From Nemopilema nomurai (Eukaryota; Cnidaria; Scyphozoa; Rhizostomeae; Rhizostomatidae), in contig ML133478.1 in the NCBI GenBank assembly GCA_003864495.1, forward strand, positions 506,498-570,497: 64,000 nt of DNA, in the 5' to 3' direction. The position numbers and the translations under genes are program-made. Each line of letters begins with the position of its first letter. Within the stretch, counting starts at the first letter, position 1. The notes beneath the pieces are model-generated. The model made no database searches, was not told where the DNA came from, and worked only from the letters and a program-made list of their open reading frames with translations. This document shows positions 1 through 13,600 of this stretch, in pieces.

Positions 1-213
1 ATTAATTGAGTGACCGTGGGTAAAGAGTTAAAGTAAACAAATGAATAAATCGATCGCGAAAATTTTCTAATATTCCTTTGTTCGGTATAGTCGATGTACT
101 TCTGCTAACTAGACGCAACCGTTATAGAAAGGTTTGATAGTTGATAGAAGCACTTCCTGGTCATTTTCTAATCAACGAATGCTTTTCTAAGCGGTTCTTT
201 ATTTCAATGACAG

Positions 214-3200
214 GAACGCGATGAGACCATCCGAACTCTTCGCGCTAAGCTTGCGGAGAAAGAAATCGCCCACGAGTTTTATAAGCAAACTCAAACTGCG
301 GAGGAGCACCCTGAAGTTATCGAGCGCTTACAGAGTGAACTTGACGAGGCGAAGGAGACGGTGAAGGTGAACGAGGCCCACATCGAAGACTTGCAGACAA
401 CGCTTAATTATACGCAGGACGTCCTTGAAGAGAGGCTGCTTGAAATCGAGAAGCTGAAAGAAGTTGTTGATTTGACTGATAGCAAGGATGTGAGTAAGAC
501 TGGATACCTCCTAATCATGAATTGTAGTCTAGAGACACCCCTTACTTTCCTTGAGTCCAATATTTTAGATCTCAACTGTGCATCTTCATGTCTCTAATTC
601 TGTTGCATGGCTCGCGGTTAACTTACTTTGATCTTCAAATATTAAAAACCGGTTGGCTATATTATGTTGCCTTTTTGTTACAGGAACTCGTCGAATTGAA
701 GGTACTGTTAGAGGAGACCAGCAAGGCTTTGAACGAAGCTAGGCTCAAACTGGATGCCAGGGACGAGAAGTTGAAGCAGAAGGACGCCGCCATTTTGCAG
801 CTCAGTGAACAATTACGGGCTCTTCAGGGTTGGTCTCTCTATCTTTCATCACAGAATAATTTCAGTTTATGATAACCACGTGAATGTGTTGACCTATTCA
901 CTGGGTGTTCAAAATAAGTTCGCGGGCATTTGAACTAAAAAAAGTAAATCTTGATCAATTGCATTTTTACGAAGGAATCTTCTCACCAAGGCTTTTAAAT
1001 ATTTGTGGATTGAAAGATCAGCTGCTGGATAGAGCTGCAGTATCAAATTGCCCGCTGATCTAAATTTCTAACGGGTTGGGTCGCGTGCTCAAAAATTACG
1101 AGAGATTTACAACTTTGTTTGGAACAGCGAAATTCTGAGACTTCTTAATGTACATAATTACACTGATTTTCTCTAATAAACTAATTACAGATTTTTTCTA
1201 AATTGTCAAAGCCACTGATATTGTATCTTTGTTGATATTGTACATGAGTTGCTTACTTTTCCAAATGCAATACTCACTTGCATGCGAATTAGTCTCTTGG
1301 TACTCCTTTTGTAGAGACGAATGTTGACAAAACCGAAATGGAGGAGCTTTGGCGTGAAGTTGCGCAGCTACAAGAGGAGGGGGGATTATTGCGCGAAAGA
1401 TACGACTTTCAAAGCAAAGAATTGAGCGAGTTGCGACAAGAGAAAAAGGATGTTGACTCTCAAAAGAAACTGCTCAGCAACAGAGTGGAGGAGTTGGAGA
1501 GACAGCTAGCAGAGAGTGAAGATCGAAGGGAACAGCAGGTGTTCAAAGGGGAGGAACAGGACAAAAAAATCAAGCGATTCGCAGACATTGTTAGCAATCA
1601 AGAGACTGCCCTGGCCGAGAGCGAGGCTATAATAGAACAGTTGAATGAGAAAGTTGAAATATTGACTGCGAAGCGTGCAACCGAGGCTGATGTTGAGGTG
1701 CAGAGGAAGAGGAAATGTCAAACAGTGAAGACAGTGAAGACAGTGAAGACGAGGTTGTTTTGAAATTGCCGCCAACTGAAGTAGTGACAGTGAATGTTAA
1801 TGAGAAAGGTGCCCCTGCTGTAGAAAGGTTTGATTTAGAGCGGGAAATCGAGGAGTTGAAGGAAAAAGTAAAGGGACTTGAAAAAGAGCTTCTTGCGAGA
1901 AATCAAGAGCTTTCGAACCAAAGGGACGAGTATGAAACAGAGTTGAAAGCCTCAAGTGAAAAAATTGACGAAGCATTAAGAGAATGTGTGGTTAAGGGGG
2001 CAGAGATCCAAAGATTAAAAAAGAACCATTCGGATGAATTGAAAAGTCAAGAAGAAGGATTTGATATTCGTAAAAAGGGAATGAAAAAGAAATTTGACGA
2101 GTTTGAGGAGGAAATAAAGAGCCTGAAAACTGAGCTTGAAAAGAAGGGTGGAGTGACGAATGCCAAAAAGCCATGCGTGAAAAAGCCAGTTGATTTAAAA
2201 AAGAAGGCAATCGATGTCAGTTCTAAATATGGAGGCCCAGTTAAGGTCAGCGCGATGACTGGAATGAAATCGAAACCAAGGCCCGCATCTGTAGTTCGAG
2301 TAGCAACAGCCAGCCCCAGATCCCCTTGTAAACCCAGTCAACCAGCCTTGAGAGTACTGGAAAGGACGTTAAAGGAAACGTCGGACGCGCTTGACAAGAA
2401 GAACGAGCAAGTGATTGCGAAAAACAGGACGATTGCAGAGTTGCGGGATAGAGTCGCCGAGCTGGAAGATCTGCGCGCGGAAAGTCTTGGGGTCAAGACG
2501 AGGCTTGAGGAGGTTACGAACGAGGCGAAGAACTTTGAGCTTCAAGTTGCAGACTTGAGGTTAAAAGTAGAGAGAGCAAATGGAGAAATAGCAGTTAAGG
2601 ACAATGAGGGGCTAGAAAACCAGAGGGAACTCTCAACTTTGCAGAAAGAAGCTGAGGTTTTTAAGGAGGAGAAGTACCTTCTTGAGGAAACTGTCGAGAA
2701 ATCTCGTTTGAAAATCAAAGAGCTTGAAGACTTGTTCAATGAAGTGAAATTGAAGAAGGAGCACTCGGAAAATGAGCTTACAAAGTTAATGTCTGCGCAA
2801 GAAGCTTCCTTGAATGAAATTACACACCTAAGGGAACAACTTTCGCAAATACAAAATGAGCTTCTTGTCAAAAACAAGGAAATAGTATCCCTGAACGAGA
2901 GTGTTGCAAAATTTCATGAAATGGAGCAAAACTATGCAACCTTCTTGTCAGAAAAGCAGAAACACGCGGACGATATGGCGAAGAAATTGAGAGAATACGA
3001 CGAACTTAAAAGCCGCCATGAAGCTCTTGTGACCAGATTGAATTCAGAGATCACAGGGCTACAAGCGGAGCAGGGCATTCTGATGGACCAACTTGAAAGC
3101 AAAAATAGCGACTTGCGATCAAAAGTTATCGAATTGAACAAAGCGATAGAGGAAAACGTTCAACTGAAAAACAGTTTGTGTGAGGCTGAAAAGAATTATT

Positions 3201-6200
3201 CTCTGCTTGAATTGCAAGTAAAGGTAAATTTATCTTGAATGGCACTGACCATTGGCATTATGTTTCAGCTATTCTCAATTCCTCTGTTTGCAGCTCCTTT
3301 AGATGAAGAGGGCCTTAGACCGTTTAATGTACCGGACTCGGATTTAAGCAGCCAAAGAATCAAAATATTTTTCTGAAGCTGTTTTTGGGTGACACCGAAC
3401 GCCTAACACGTTTTAATTAACGTTCGATAAAGGCCTCTAGTTGATTTTCCAACTTGAATTGTTTCAGTGAATTTTTTGAAAGCCTCGTCGCATTCCTTCT
3501 TGGAATATGTGAATGGAATTGAAGCCAATTCTTAACAATGTCATATTCTTGTAGGTATATCGCTATTCTTTGAATTCCAAAAAAAAATATAAAGTTACTT
3601 ACAGTAGGTTTCCGCGAATAAGAAACCATTTTTTAACATTGCAGCCTCAGAAAATTTAATATTTAAACAGACCAAGTCAAGGAAAGTACTCTGCATGCGT
3701 CTGTATTGAACATTTCTGGTAGTGTTGTACAATAGATGCTGTACATATCAATAATTTTTGGGAAGGAGAATGTATTCGGGTATAAACTATAACAAGCCTA
3801 AAAGTAAGAAACCTTTTGCTTACAGACCTAAAACTGTTTCTTATAAAGCAGCTCCTTTTGAAGCGAATGGGGCCTGTTTCTTATGTGAAGGGATTTATTA
3901 CTCGCGGGAACCTACTGTAACCTATACTTCTATACACCATATTTAGTGGGAGCTGGGGCGGCCACCCCATAGTATAATGCTATAGGCTCAGACAAGGCAC
4001 CCTGCCTTGAAAGCCCTTAACTTTGCAATCAACGGGCCTAGTGCGTTGCTTGCAACTAAAAACACATAAAGAAGAATAAGGATACATCGAGATTTTTGAG
4101 CAAAAAAATTTGAATATTTCATTTCCGTAGCTACGGGGCGCTGAGAGGGAACTCGACACGATGCACACGCGGCAGCAAGTAGCCAGTGCACTCGCGAAAG
4201 GTATTCTAACTAGTTGCTTATTTTTGCTGATCAGGGGCGTGTCCCTTTCAACTGTAGCCTGAATGGTCCTAACTTGTCATTTATATGAAGTTGTTTGTAC
4301 AAATGATTAGGTCATACCTCTTTTCAGCTTCAAACCATCATGTCTCACTAGTAAACAATAAGGAATATTTCTTCTCGCTATTTTTTGCGAAAGGACCTAA
4401 CGATGAGGTTGGCAAGTCTTGCGATGAGATGGAGTTATATGAAATTGATGTTATTATACCACTTCACAACTGAATCTTTTTTTGGATCGCACGTTTCCTT
4501 TGCAACAGCTCAAGACTTTATCAGCCAAGTAATCCACCAACTTATCTGGAAATCTTATGACATCTGGAAAGATACAGTTTTGTGGTGAGATTCGTTCTTC
4601 CCTGGTTCTCACTTGAGAATGTTTTTTCAGCATCAAAGAAAGAAGAAAGGAGGATAAATGACATGACTGAGATGATGGCGGAGAGAGATGAGATCATGGA
4701 GCAGCAAAAAGAGCAAATAAAAGATAAACAGCTGGAGATTGACGACCTCGTGTTGAAACTAGAAGAAGCTAAGAGTCTTGAAAAAGGTTCGGCTGCATTT
4801 GCTTACTGATAAACCGATTAATGCTGAAAAGAGGTTTCATGACATACCTAATGTTGTTGATGAATGATAAACTAATAGATAAATTGCTTTTGTTTAAACA
4901 CTTGCCTCTATTGAAATTTACTAAGCATGGGTGCTACAGTTTTTGAAAAAGCACGTGGATGGAATTCTCTAGAATCAATTAAATGTAACATAGATTCTAA
5001 TTTTTGGAAAACAAAGAAGTTAAAACCAGAAAAGATCTCTTGTCTTGTTAAATTTTATCAACGAAAAACTTGCAAAATAGGTCGACGCCAAGACATGGTT
5101 TCTAACTATGCTCCTTCAATCACAGGAAATTCATTCGCCGGCATCATATTTCGAAAATCTAAACATGCAATAACTGTCACTCAATCTTATAACAGTTGCG
5201 TATTCTTGATTCTAAAATTTTATTAACAATTGTTTTTTTCATAATTTCACAGAGTTGGTGAAAAAGCAACAAGCCATCCAGGAGCTTCGCTGGAGTGTCA
5301 TAAAGAAGGATGAGAAAATCAAGGAATTGAACTCATTGGAGGATAAAGTTTCAGATTTAGAGAAACAACTGAAGGAATTCGATGAGATAAAATTCCAGAA
5401 AGAAACTTTAACGATGCAGTTTGAGACTCAGAAGCGAACTATTAAAGGTGGGTGTCTAAGATCACTTCACGGCTAAAAACCTGTTATCTTGGAAAGGCTG
5501 GCATCTGTAGCCTTTGTTTCTTCTTCTTTTTTAATTTTAATTTACTTCATTAATTCATCATTGCTGTTTGGGTTACGACTTATTATTGCCTTCCTACCAT
5601 CATATATCTACACTGACTCCTGATCCTTTCATTTTATAATTTTTGCAAAAATACACATGAAATATAACCGTTATGTGGATTATTCTTCTCTTTCGTTTGA
5701 TCATGAAAGTTTGACATTTTCCTGCTCCTATTCCTATAGAGCGCGAGCAGCAGCTATCATCTTTGACGAATAAACTCGAGGAACTGATGCAAAATAAACT
5801 GAACGCTGATTTGTGCAGAGAGGATGATGCAGAAGGAAGCGTGTTTGCGAAAGTAAGATTGTATTGTGAGCATTTCTACCCACGCATTGTGTGCTCCGCA
5901 AAGTCGTTTTTGAGCTGCGAAAAATTAGCTTCTGGACCCAATTTTACATGCGCATTTTTCTTCACAACAATAACCTAGAATCATACAAATTTCAGACCTC
6001 AGAAGCAAGTTTCATTATCTTTAATCAATTATCGGGAAACTTTGAATCGTTTACTGTTGTTAGTTACATATACTGTGAAATGAGATGGGAAGCCTTGTTA
6101 TCTCAAATCAAAGCTTAAAAAAGTTTTCCAGCATGATTGAGGCCTCCTAACGTGACATTTGTGTTGAAATCTAAATTTCTCCTTCATCGTTTGCTTTGAT

Positions 6201-8608
6201 AAAAGTCCAAGGCCTGTTTTGCAAACGTGTACCTTTTCTTTTAAAGGAAACTCCAGGATCTGAATACAGAAGCAAAAATATTGGAGATACTCCTCTTGCA
6301 GCGGTGGGTATTATTCTAAGTCAATTTCTTGGAGAATTTCCGAAGTTTCTTTGTTCATACTATAGTTGTGCTTACCAGTCTTCTTTGCATTTCCTTTAAA
6401 AACCCTTTTTCATTTTATTAGTTGAGAGAGTGCAACTCCGACAAGAAATCACCAATAAGGTATTTGGCTTTAAAATTGTATGTTGCAATGTTTCACATTA
6501 ATCATCTTTAACAGTTTGATATTTTTAACGGATATATTTACCTAAATACTGTTTATATTCACAATTCTTCAATTGAACGACAAGATTTGCACGCTTTTCT
6601 CGATACTTGCTAGGGACACCCATACCTAATTTGTACTTTCATTGAAAACACGACCTAAACTAGTGCGCTGATAATTTTTTAGGATAAGTCCAGGCCATTA
6701 GTCATAATATAGCGTCCACTATTCGTACACGGGTTTTCTAAGTAAATAATTTAATTTTGGTTTTCTTCTCTCGCTCATCTTATCTGCTACAATAGGCCTC
6801 TTTTGAAACCCGTAGTATATCACCTGACTTTGCAATGGCAGTTCCTTTTAATAAACAAGCCTTTTCTTAATCAAGTTATTTTCTTATTTTTATTTTATTT
6901 TATTTTGCAGGCTCAGAAAATCAGCCAGAATCAAAGTTTCATCGCTGAGGAAGGACAAAAACCAAGAAAATACACCAGTTAGTTCGCTTGAAAATCTTTT
7001 TCTTAGCAAATATTATCTCTTGGAAGCTTACTTAGCATGAGCCATATTGCATGTTAGGAAATTTTCGACAATCATGTTAATTTTGATCTGTTAAAGGCTC
7101 TGTACCGTTAGAAGCGGTGATAATTAACCTGCAAAAAGCGTTCATGTGGTTGGAAATGGTTGATGCTGAAAACATTTCACCAACTTGCTTTTTGTTCATG
7201 TTCTCCTCTCCTCCTTCTTCAAAGAACATCTATTTTACTGCTGGTATATTTGTTTAACTTATTTCTTGTCGTGATTCGTAATACCATTGATATTTTTGTG
7301 CATGTCTTTAATTTATTCCTACTGTCTCTTTCAGCAGACCACAGGTAGCATGAAGAAAAAAGAAAGCGAAAGGAAAGTGCTGTTTGATCTGGAAGAAGGC
7401 AAGCCAGACGATGTTAGGGGTAAGATGCTATTTTTTAATGATAAAGTTTCTTATTTTACCTTTTTCAGTTATAAGTTGGAAAATTCATTTTGTGTCCTAT
7501 TTCGAAAATTTGGAGAAATGACTTAATGGCTCTGGATCCAATGGCCCCAGCTTATTGCAATTTGTACCTTTTTCAAGTTTGTTACAAATTTATCAAAGTG
7601 ACCCCCCCCCCCCCACACTTTGTTGGTCTTATTTGAGGCCTGAATAAATGAGCTTTGTTCTTTTTCAAAATTTCTTTCATGACGTAAGTGGAAGCTTGTA
7701 TGGGCCATGTCCTTTTCAAGCAAAATTGCAAATCTGATAATTGGATCTTTTTTCTTCCTATTTACAAAACTGGTTATTAATGCCATGCTATTTCCCACCA
7801 GCTGATACACACAGTGTTGTGCAGCCAGAGAAAAAGCGAAGGCGGAAACTGCTCGCGAAGAACACAGGCATCTGTGCAGAATCACCCCAGGTTTGTATAC
7901 AATACTCCTAGGCACATTGCTTCGCTATTATAGAGCGATGCGGTTGCCGCGCGTTTGCGATTGCCGCGCGTTTCCTCCCGGACGCTGCTAGTTCACTACA
8001 TTTATAAGTTTCACGTATGATATTCTAGCAAGCTCGAACAAGACAGTTGGGCATTAAGCCCGCTGATGCAGCAATAACCTGTATACAAGAAGTGAAGGCG
8101 CCATTTCAACGAGCGACGTTGAACATCAGTGGAAAACTGCCCACCGCCCCATCCCTTCCCAATTTTGCGCAAAGACCCTCCTTATTTGTGCAAAGTATGA
8201 GGACTTTCTCCTGGTGTACCTGTCAAGAGCCTATTTGCAATAAACAGGTTATTGATGCTACATGTATTACAATGACAAAAAAGGGATGATTGTAATAAGA
8301 TGTTCCCATGACCACACCCTTGTTTTTCTGTCAACACCCACCAAAGCCCCTCTTCACGGCCGTTTGAAAACTCTGAGCCAGTCCTCTAATGTTGAACACG
8401 ATTGCTCAGCTCAGAATCCATTTCTTTTTTGCACCTTATTGACTTGAGATTCCAAACATTTAAGTGTGTTTTTGCCAGGAATGGGCATCAAACATTCCTA
8501 ATGATTTCAATTTTACTCCTTGATTAGGTCATACCCCCGTCTCCGGTTAAAGATGACGAAGTGACGCTCATAGTCAAGCGACAGCTGCGGTCATCCACCA
8601 GAAGATGA
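214..8608 (+). CDS. Kinesin-6 (KIF20-like) gene, 3' part: stalk and tail exons; motor lies left of the window
   Basis: This is the coiled-coil stalk and tail of a mitotic kinesin; kinesin-6 motors act on the central spindle in cytokinesis. It is assigned by exon homology to the complete paralog downstream. Exons read: 214-489, 684-828, 1315-3223 (long, almost all heptad-rich Glu/Lys/Leu), 4631-4786, 5253-5447, 5740-5852, 6247-6303, 6422-6459, 6911-6977, about 7335-7419, 7802-7890 and 8528-8608 with stop TGA. The last two match the paralog's last two exons (motif RKLLAKNT, then C-terminal LRSST). The long exon needs a one-base frame change near 1697-1714 (see finding). The 3223-to-4631 joint does not keep phase, so a small exon may be missing there. 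A basic Pro/Ser-rich break (about 2245-2345) interrupts the coiled coil. Family call is firm; exact exon set is not. Confidence 0.8.
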
Positions 8609-10690
8609 GAGACGCTGGTTGCACTCCTTTGTGATTTCAAACGAAAGCTTGCCTCCTTGCAGTCAAACGAAGGCATCCTATCAAGGGGAGACATTTACTG
8701 ACCACCTGAATAATAGTGGTGGAGAATAGTGGCAGGACTATGTAGAAACATCAGTTGACACTAGAAAATGATACGGCGTAGATGTGGCAGCCGAATCCAA
8801 AGCTCAAGTTGCTAGTGTTGAAGAACAGCAGTTAGTGTAGAATTGGTATGGATTCTTTAGATAATCCGCGAGATGTTCCAAAAGATCGATTTCCATAGTG
8901 GAAGGTTTCCTCCTCTGCACGAGTTCCCAAATTGTAGCTCAAAATTTCGTTTTATCTTTTTAAGTTCAATATTTCAACCATCACAGAGACAAAATTATTT
9001 CTTTTTAAGGGTGTTTTAGCAATTTGCAGGCTACTTAATAGTCAGAATAGTCAGAATCACGCTTAAAACATGTTTGGCCATGATTCCACTAACAACCCCC
9101 CACCCCTACCCCACCTTACCGCACCCCACTGCACCCCACTGCACTACACCCAACCATTCCGCACCCCATCTGCTTTGGTTGTCGTGCATTAGCAGAGAGA
9201 ACATCGACACAAGCAATACCAAACATGTTGTTGAAGCCAATCCAAATATTTTACGCTATATGCGCGCGCATGATTCCTCATCATTGTGAATAGTGGCATC
9301 AATTTTGTTCTTGTAATTAATATATTTATTTCATAATTTTAAATCCCAGTCAGTATTTCAATAGTTTTAAATTTTTATATGAACCATCATTTACAATTCG
9401 ATCCACTGTGCCCTTTTTTCTGCTCTTCTCGGGCGCTAATAAAAGAACTCAACCATACTCTATAGTGAAATTCTAATAATTCCATTTCCGTCACAAATCA
9501 AATTAGAATATAATTCGAAATTTTGATGGACCTTGACCTGAAAGCTCCTATACTAGTTCTACATGACATGCCGCATCCTACACCTGACAGGAAGATCTCT
9601 TTAGCGTTCAACAGATAAAAAATATAGCAATCATTTATCAACGTCACTAGTACTCTTTAATCTGTCTCTTAAAAATTATGTACAATTGAGCTGAGCAGAA
9701 ATTGCATTGCACTAGTTACGCCATTTTACCTACTGAACGTTCAGGAAACATTTAGCAACGGAAACTTTGATATGGAAATGGAAAGATATGGAAAGTTTGA
9801 TCTGTAAGAGGGTTCGCAGATAGAACACCGTATATCAAATCGATATCTATGTGCTATCTTTATGTGGCAATATTCGGGTAATTTTGAGCTTGGGCTTATT
9901 CGTGAACTTTTGGTAATGCTAGAACAGAATACATCTTTCCAGTAATGCTAGCACGCCTTCTTTTGGACCCTTTATGGGTAATCATTGCTTATTGGATTGC
10001 CTTCGCAGTGTCGCTGCTAGTGTGTTAATGGATGTCTTTGCAAGCTTTAGGGGTATTTCACCCTGTTCTAGGCTAAACTGTATCAATAGCATTAAGTGTT
10101 GAAAAACAATTGCAGTAAATAAAATAGATAATATTAATAATGTCAACTCATCTGTAAACATGAAAGTAGAAAGATGAAAGTTGCATTATGAGAACAACAG
10201 GGAAACAACAGCAAGATGAATGTACTCCGAGCAATGCTCGTTGCCTTATAGAGGACTAAGAAAACCTTGCTTTTTAATGAAAATATTTTAATTTTGTGTC
10301 AAATGATGTGTTGGCATGTGTTGATTATGGAAATTTAATGAAATGTTCTAGCGAATTTTATTAAATCTTTTTAACTTTTATTTCATTTAACTTTTGTTAA
10401 ATTTTGGCTTAGAAAATTAAAGTCGTTTGTTTAGAGAGGCTTGGTAATCTCTTCAGTCTCGTTTGCATTCTTACTGTCTATTGGCTGAAATTGCTTTTTC
10501 TCTTGTCTATAACAGCCAATCACTGCAGAGAGTGAAATTTAAAATGTTGGAAGCGCAAAGAAGCAACAACTTAATGATTTCCAGCCATCGAGAAAGGTGC
10601 TTCTGCTATTAAAAGTAGCCCCGGTAGTAAAACTGATGCAAAGTCTACAAAACGAAGCTTCAAATATTGCTTTATTGAGGCGAGATTAAA
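8609..10690. other. Intergenic region between the two kinesin-6 genes
   Basis: No convincing coding sequence. It holds the 3' flank of the first kinesin gene, a C-rich low-complexity patch at about 9098-9170 (repeats of CACCCC and ACTGCACC type), then AT-rich DNA. The last 250 bases form the likely promoter of the second kinesin gene, with two CCAAT boxes. Confidence 0.6.
10480..10520 (+). promoter_or_regulatory. Paired CCAAT boxes upstream of the second kinesin-6 gene
   Basis: ATTGG at 10480-10484 and CCAAT at 10516-10520, about 36 bases apart and about 170-210 bases before the start codon. Paired CCAAT boxes bound by NF-Y are typical of G2/M genes, KIF20 genes among them. A TTTAAA sequence at about 10539 sits where a CHR-like element could lie, but it is not the strict consensus. 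The function is inferred. Confidence 0.35.
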
Positions 10691-13600
10691 ATGTCAGTGA
10701 AAGCCTGTTACTTCAGTCCAGGTGGTGTAGCAATGGAGAGCGAGAAGGAAAACAATGTCGGTCCCATTGCACGAAACCTCATGGCGGAATTTCAGGATGA
10801 GGTCAAGGCCATGTCAAATAAAATTGTTGGTAGCCGTGAACCAATAAAAGTCTACTTGAGGGTAAGACCATTTTCCCAAGATGAGACGAATGCTTCTGAA
10901 GATCAAGGCTGTCTTCAAGTTTTGGACGACAAGACACTTCTCTTAAGCGCTCCTCGGGACTCATTCACATTCAAAAGCAGCATTCGAGGGATTGCAGAGC
11001 AAACTCACAAGTTTTCGTTCTCAAAGATATATAATGAAAGTACCACGCAAAAGGATATATTTGATGATGCCATGCTGGCATATATCAAAGACTTCTTGGA
11101 TGGTATTAACTGTCTTGTTTTCACTTACGGAGTTACAAATTCAGGAAAGGTACGATTGTGTGTTTAATGATGTTTGAATTTGATGTTGCGATAAAACAGT
11201 CACGAAAACTGCTTGCAGTCTTTGATCTTCTTTTATTTCTATTTGACTGTATTTTTGGGTAAATTTTCCCCCAAGGTCAGTTTTTTGAATATTGAAATTT
11301 TTGTGAACCAAATCAAGCAACAAACTGAAGCTGTTCTCCAGATTCTCCATATTGATTCATAAATAATTATTGCAGATAAAAGGAATGTATAATTTTATCC
11401 TTAAGTTACAAAGTTTTACCTCTCATTGTATTGTGCCCCAACGTATAAAGTTTGAATGTTAGAAAATCTATAAATGATGAGATTAGAGTTTGAAATATTC
11501 CTTACAATTTACACTTTTTTACAGACTTTTACAATACAAGGCAACCCTAAAAATAGTGGAATACTACCACGCTCCTTCGATGTTCTGTTTAACAGCATCA
11601 AGGGTAAACAGTATGAGCGTATGAACTTAAAGCCAAAAATGTATCAAGATGTTTCCAGCTTAACGGAAGAAGAGCAGCACTATGAGGAGACGTTAAAGAA
11701 AGCTGTTTTGAATGCTGGTCAAAAGCATGACATGGATTTCTCCATTTTGTGGAAAATGGATGCCACTGCACAAAGTGATGTGTCAATGGTATCGTGTACC
11801 ACTACCAGCACTGCAACAAACAGCTCTATTGCAACAGAAGGTATTATATAGATAATTGACTTTTCAACCCTTTCCAGTATCATTTAGATAATTGGCCTCT
11901 AACTACAATAATATGACTTTCAAAAATTCCTTTATAAATACAGTTTTAGTGCCTCTATAAGCTTCCATGATCCCTTTGAATATTGATTTGAAAGCATAAA
12001 TCAAATCTGAAATCAATTAGGTTTTCAGCTATTTGAATTAGTGCTTAAAATGAACTTCATTTTTTGTAGATTTTAGTTCAATATCAGATGAGCTGAAGGA
12101 GAGAGTTTGTGATGGCACAGTCATTGACATTAAATCTCAGGGAGCAGTGAAGTTTAGTATCTGGGTTTCTTTTGCGGAAATTTACAATGAATATGCTTAT
12201 GATCTTCTGGATCCAACTCCACTTGCAAGAGGAAAGAAGAGGCCAACATTGAAGCTTGGTGATGACAAAAATGGGAACCCTTACATCAAAGGTATGTAAT
12301 GGATAAGTTTTCCAAATATCAAGCCCTCAATTTTTTTATGAACAGTTAATATTTCATTAAGTCATTTACACTGTCTTGTGCATAATTTAGGCTTTTTGGC
12401 TTCAAAATTAAGTGTCAAGATCAAGCTAGAAATTATAGTTTGAAAGGGTTGCAAGATATGATGAGTCAGTTACAAATTCAAATGTTTGTTGATTCTTGTT
12501 AAATTTATCCGAAGCTGTGACCAGGCATGAATATGAACAAACATGAATATATAACGTTAATAGAACAAAACCAGGCCTAATACAACGGCTAACATATTCG
12601 AGAGTAAAACAGCGTGGTAAGCGAGTTATCTAAGAGTCCATTGTCCAATAAGCTTCAACATAACGTAACACGTGACTACAGCAAGCATAAGATAATAATA
12701 ATCATATTTTCTAATAATTCTGTGGTAATAGTATTAAGAAGGGCAAGTAAGTCAAAGGGGTAATAATAAAAGGTCATCAAGGATTACTAAACGAGAAACA
12801 GTCCTATCATATTTTTCTATTCATGTCTTTTGCTTCTCTCTAAATATTATATATAGTTGAAGAAAAATATTTGATTACAATAATGAGTTATTTAGATGTA
12901 TTCGTTTTTTGATGTGCTTGTTTATGCTTTTTATATAGGATTGAGACAGATACAAGTTAATTCTGCAGATGAAGCATTCAAGGTAAGAAAGCCACAAATG
13001 TTTAGCATATGTAAGCAGTTGTATGGTGATTAAAGACATTCTTCATTTAAAACATTCAAGACATAAAGTAGAAGTAAATGAAGTACCTCATATGTAGAGT
13101 ACTTAGTTTGCTTTCAGAATTGGTGCAATACTTTGTTGCAACAATGTGATTTTTTCGTTTTAATTCTATAGGTTTTGCGGGTTGGTCAAAAAAATCAGAA
13201 TTTTGCTGCAACTAAACTGAATCAAAATTCAAGCAGAAGGTTTGTCATTTACAAGCTGTAGATTTGTTTTCATTTCATTTCTTAGTTCTAATTTTACTGA
13301 TGACTTTTGAAACAATTTCTGAAAAAATTAGATCAGTTTCAGCAACTGCTATATTTAGCATAATTTAAACTTTAAATTTTGCATGTGTTTTATAAACACC
13401 ATCATTCTTTATTTAACTTCCAGCCATTCTATCTTCACCATCAAAATCCTTCGTGTTGTTGACGTTGATGAACCACATGTTGCAAGAACTAGCAGGTTTG
13501 TTGACAACATTTTTTACTTTGCTACATGACTTACGAATGCAGCTCAGGAATTTGAATGCAAAACGTCGAAATTGAGCAAAAGCGGTCGAGAAACATGGAT

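Noticed and set aside
3269..3375. Short frame after the long kinesin exon (LDEEGLRPFN) considered as an extra exon
   Set aside because: It ends in a stop and its phase does not fit the preceding donor; I left it out.
4927..5226. 99-codon open frame in a kinesin intron
   Set aside because: Lies between two good exons, has no domain and shows ordinary AT-rich composition; a chance frame.
7600..7617. C run within the first kinesin gene
   Set aside because: Simple homopolymer in an intron; no sign of function.
9074..9289. Open frame with PHPTxPHCTTP repeats
   Set aside because: Product of a C-rich low-complexity patch; not protein-like.
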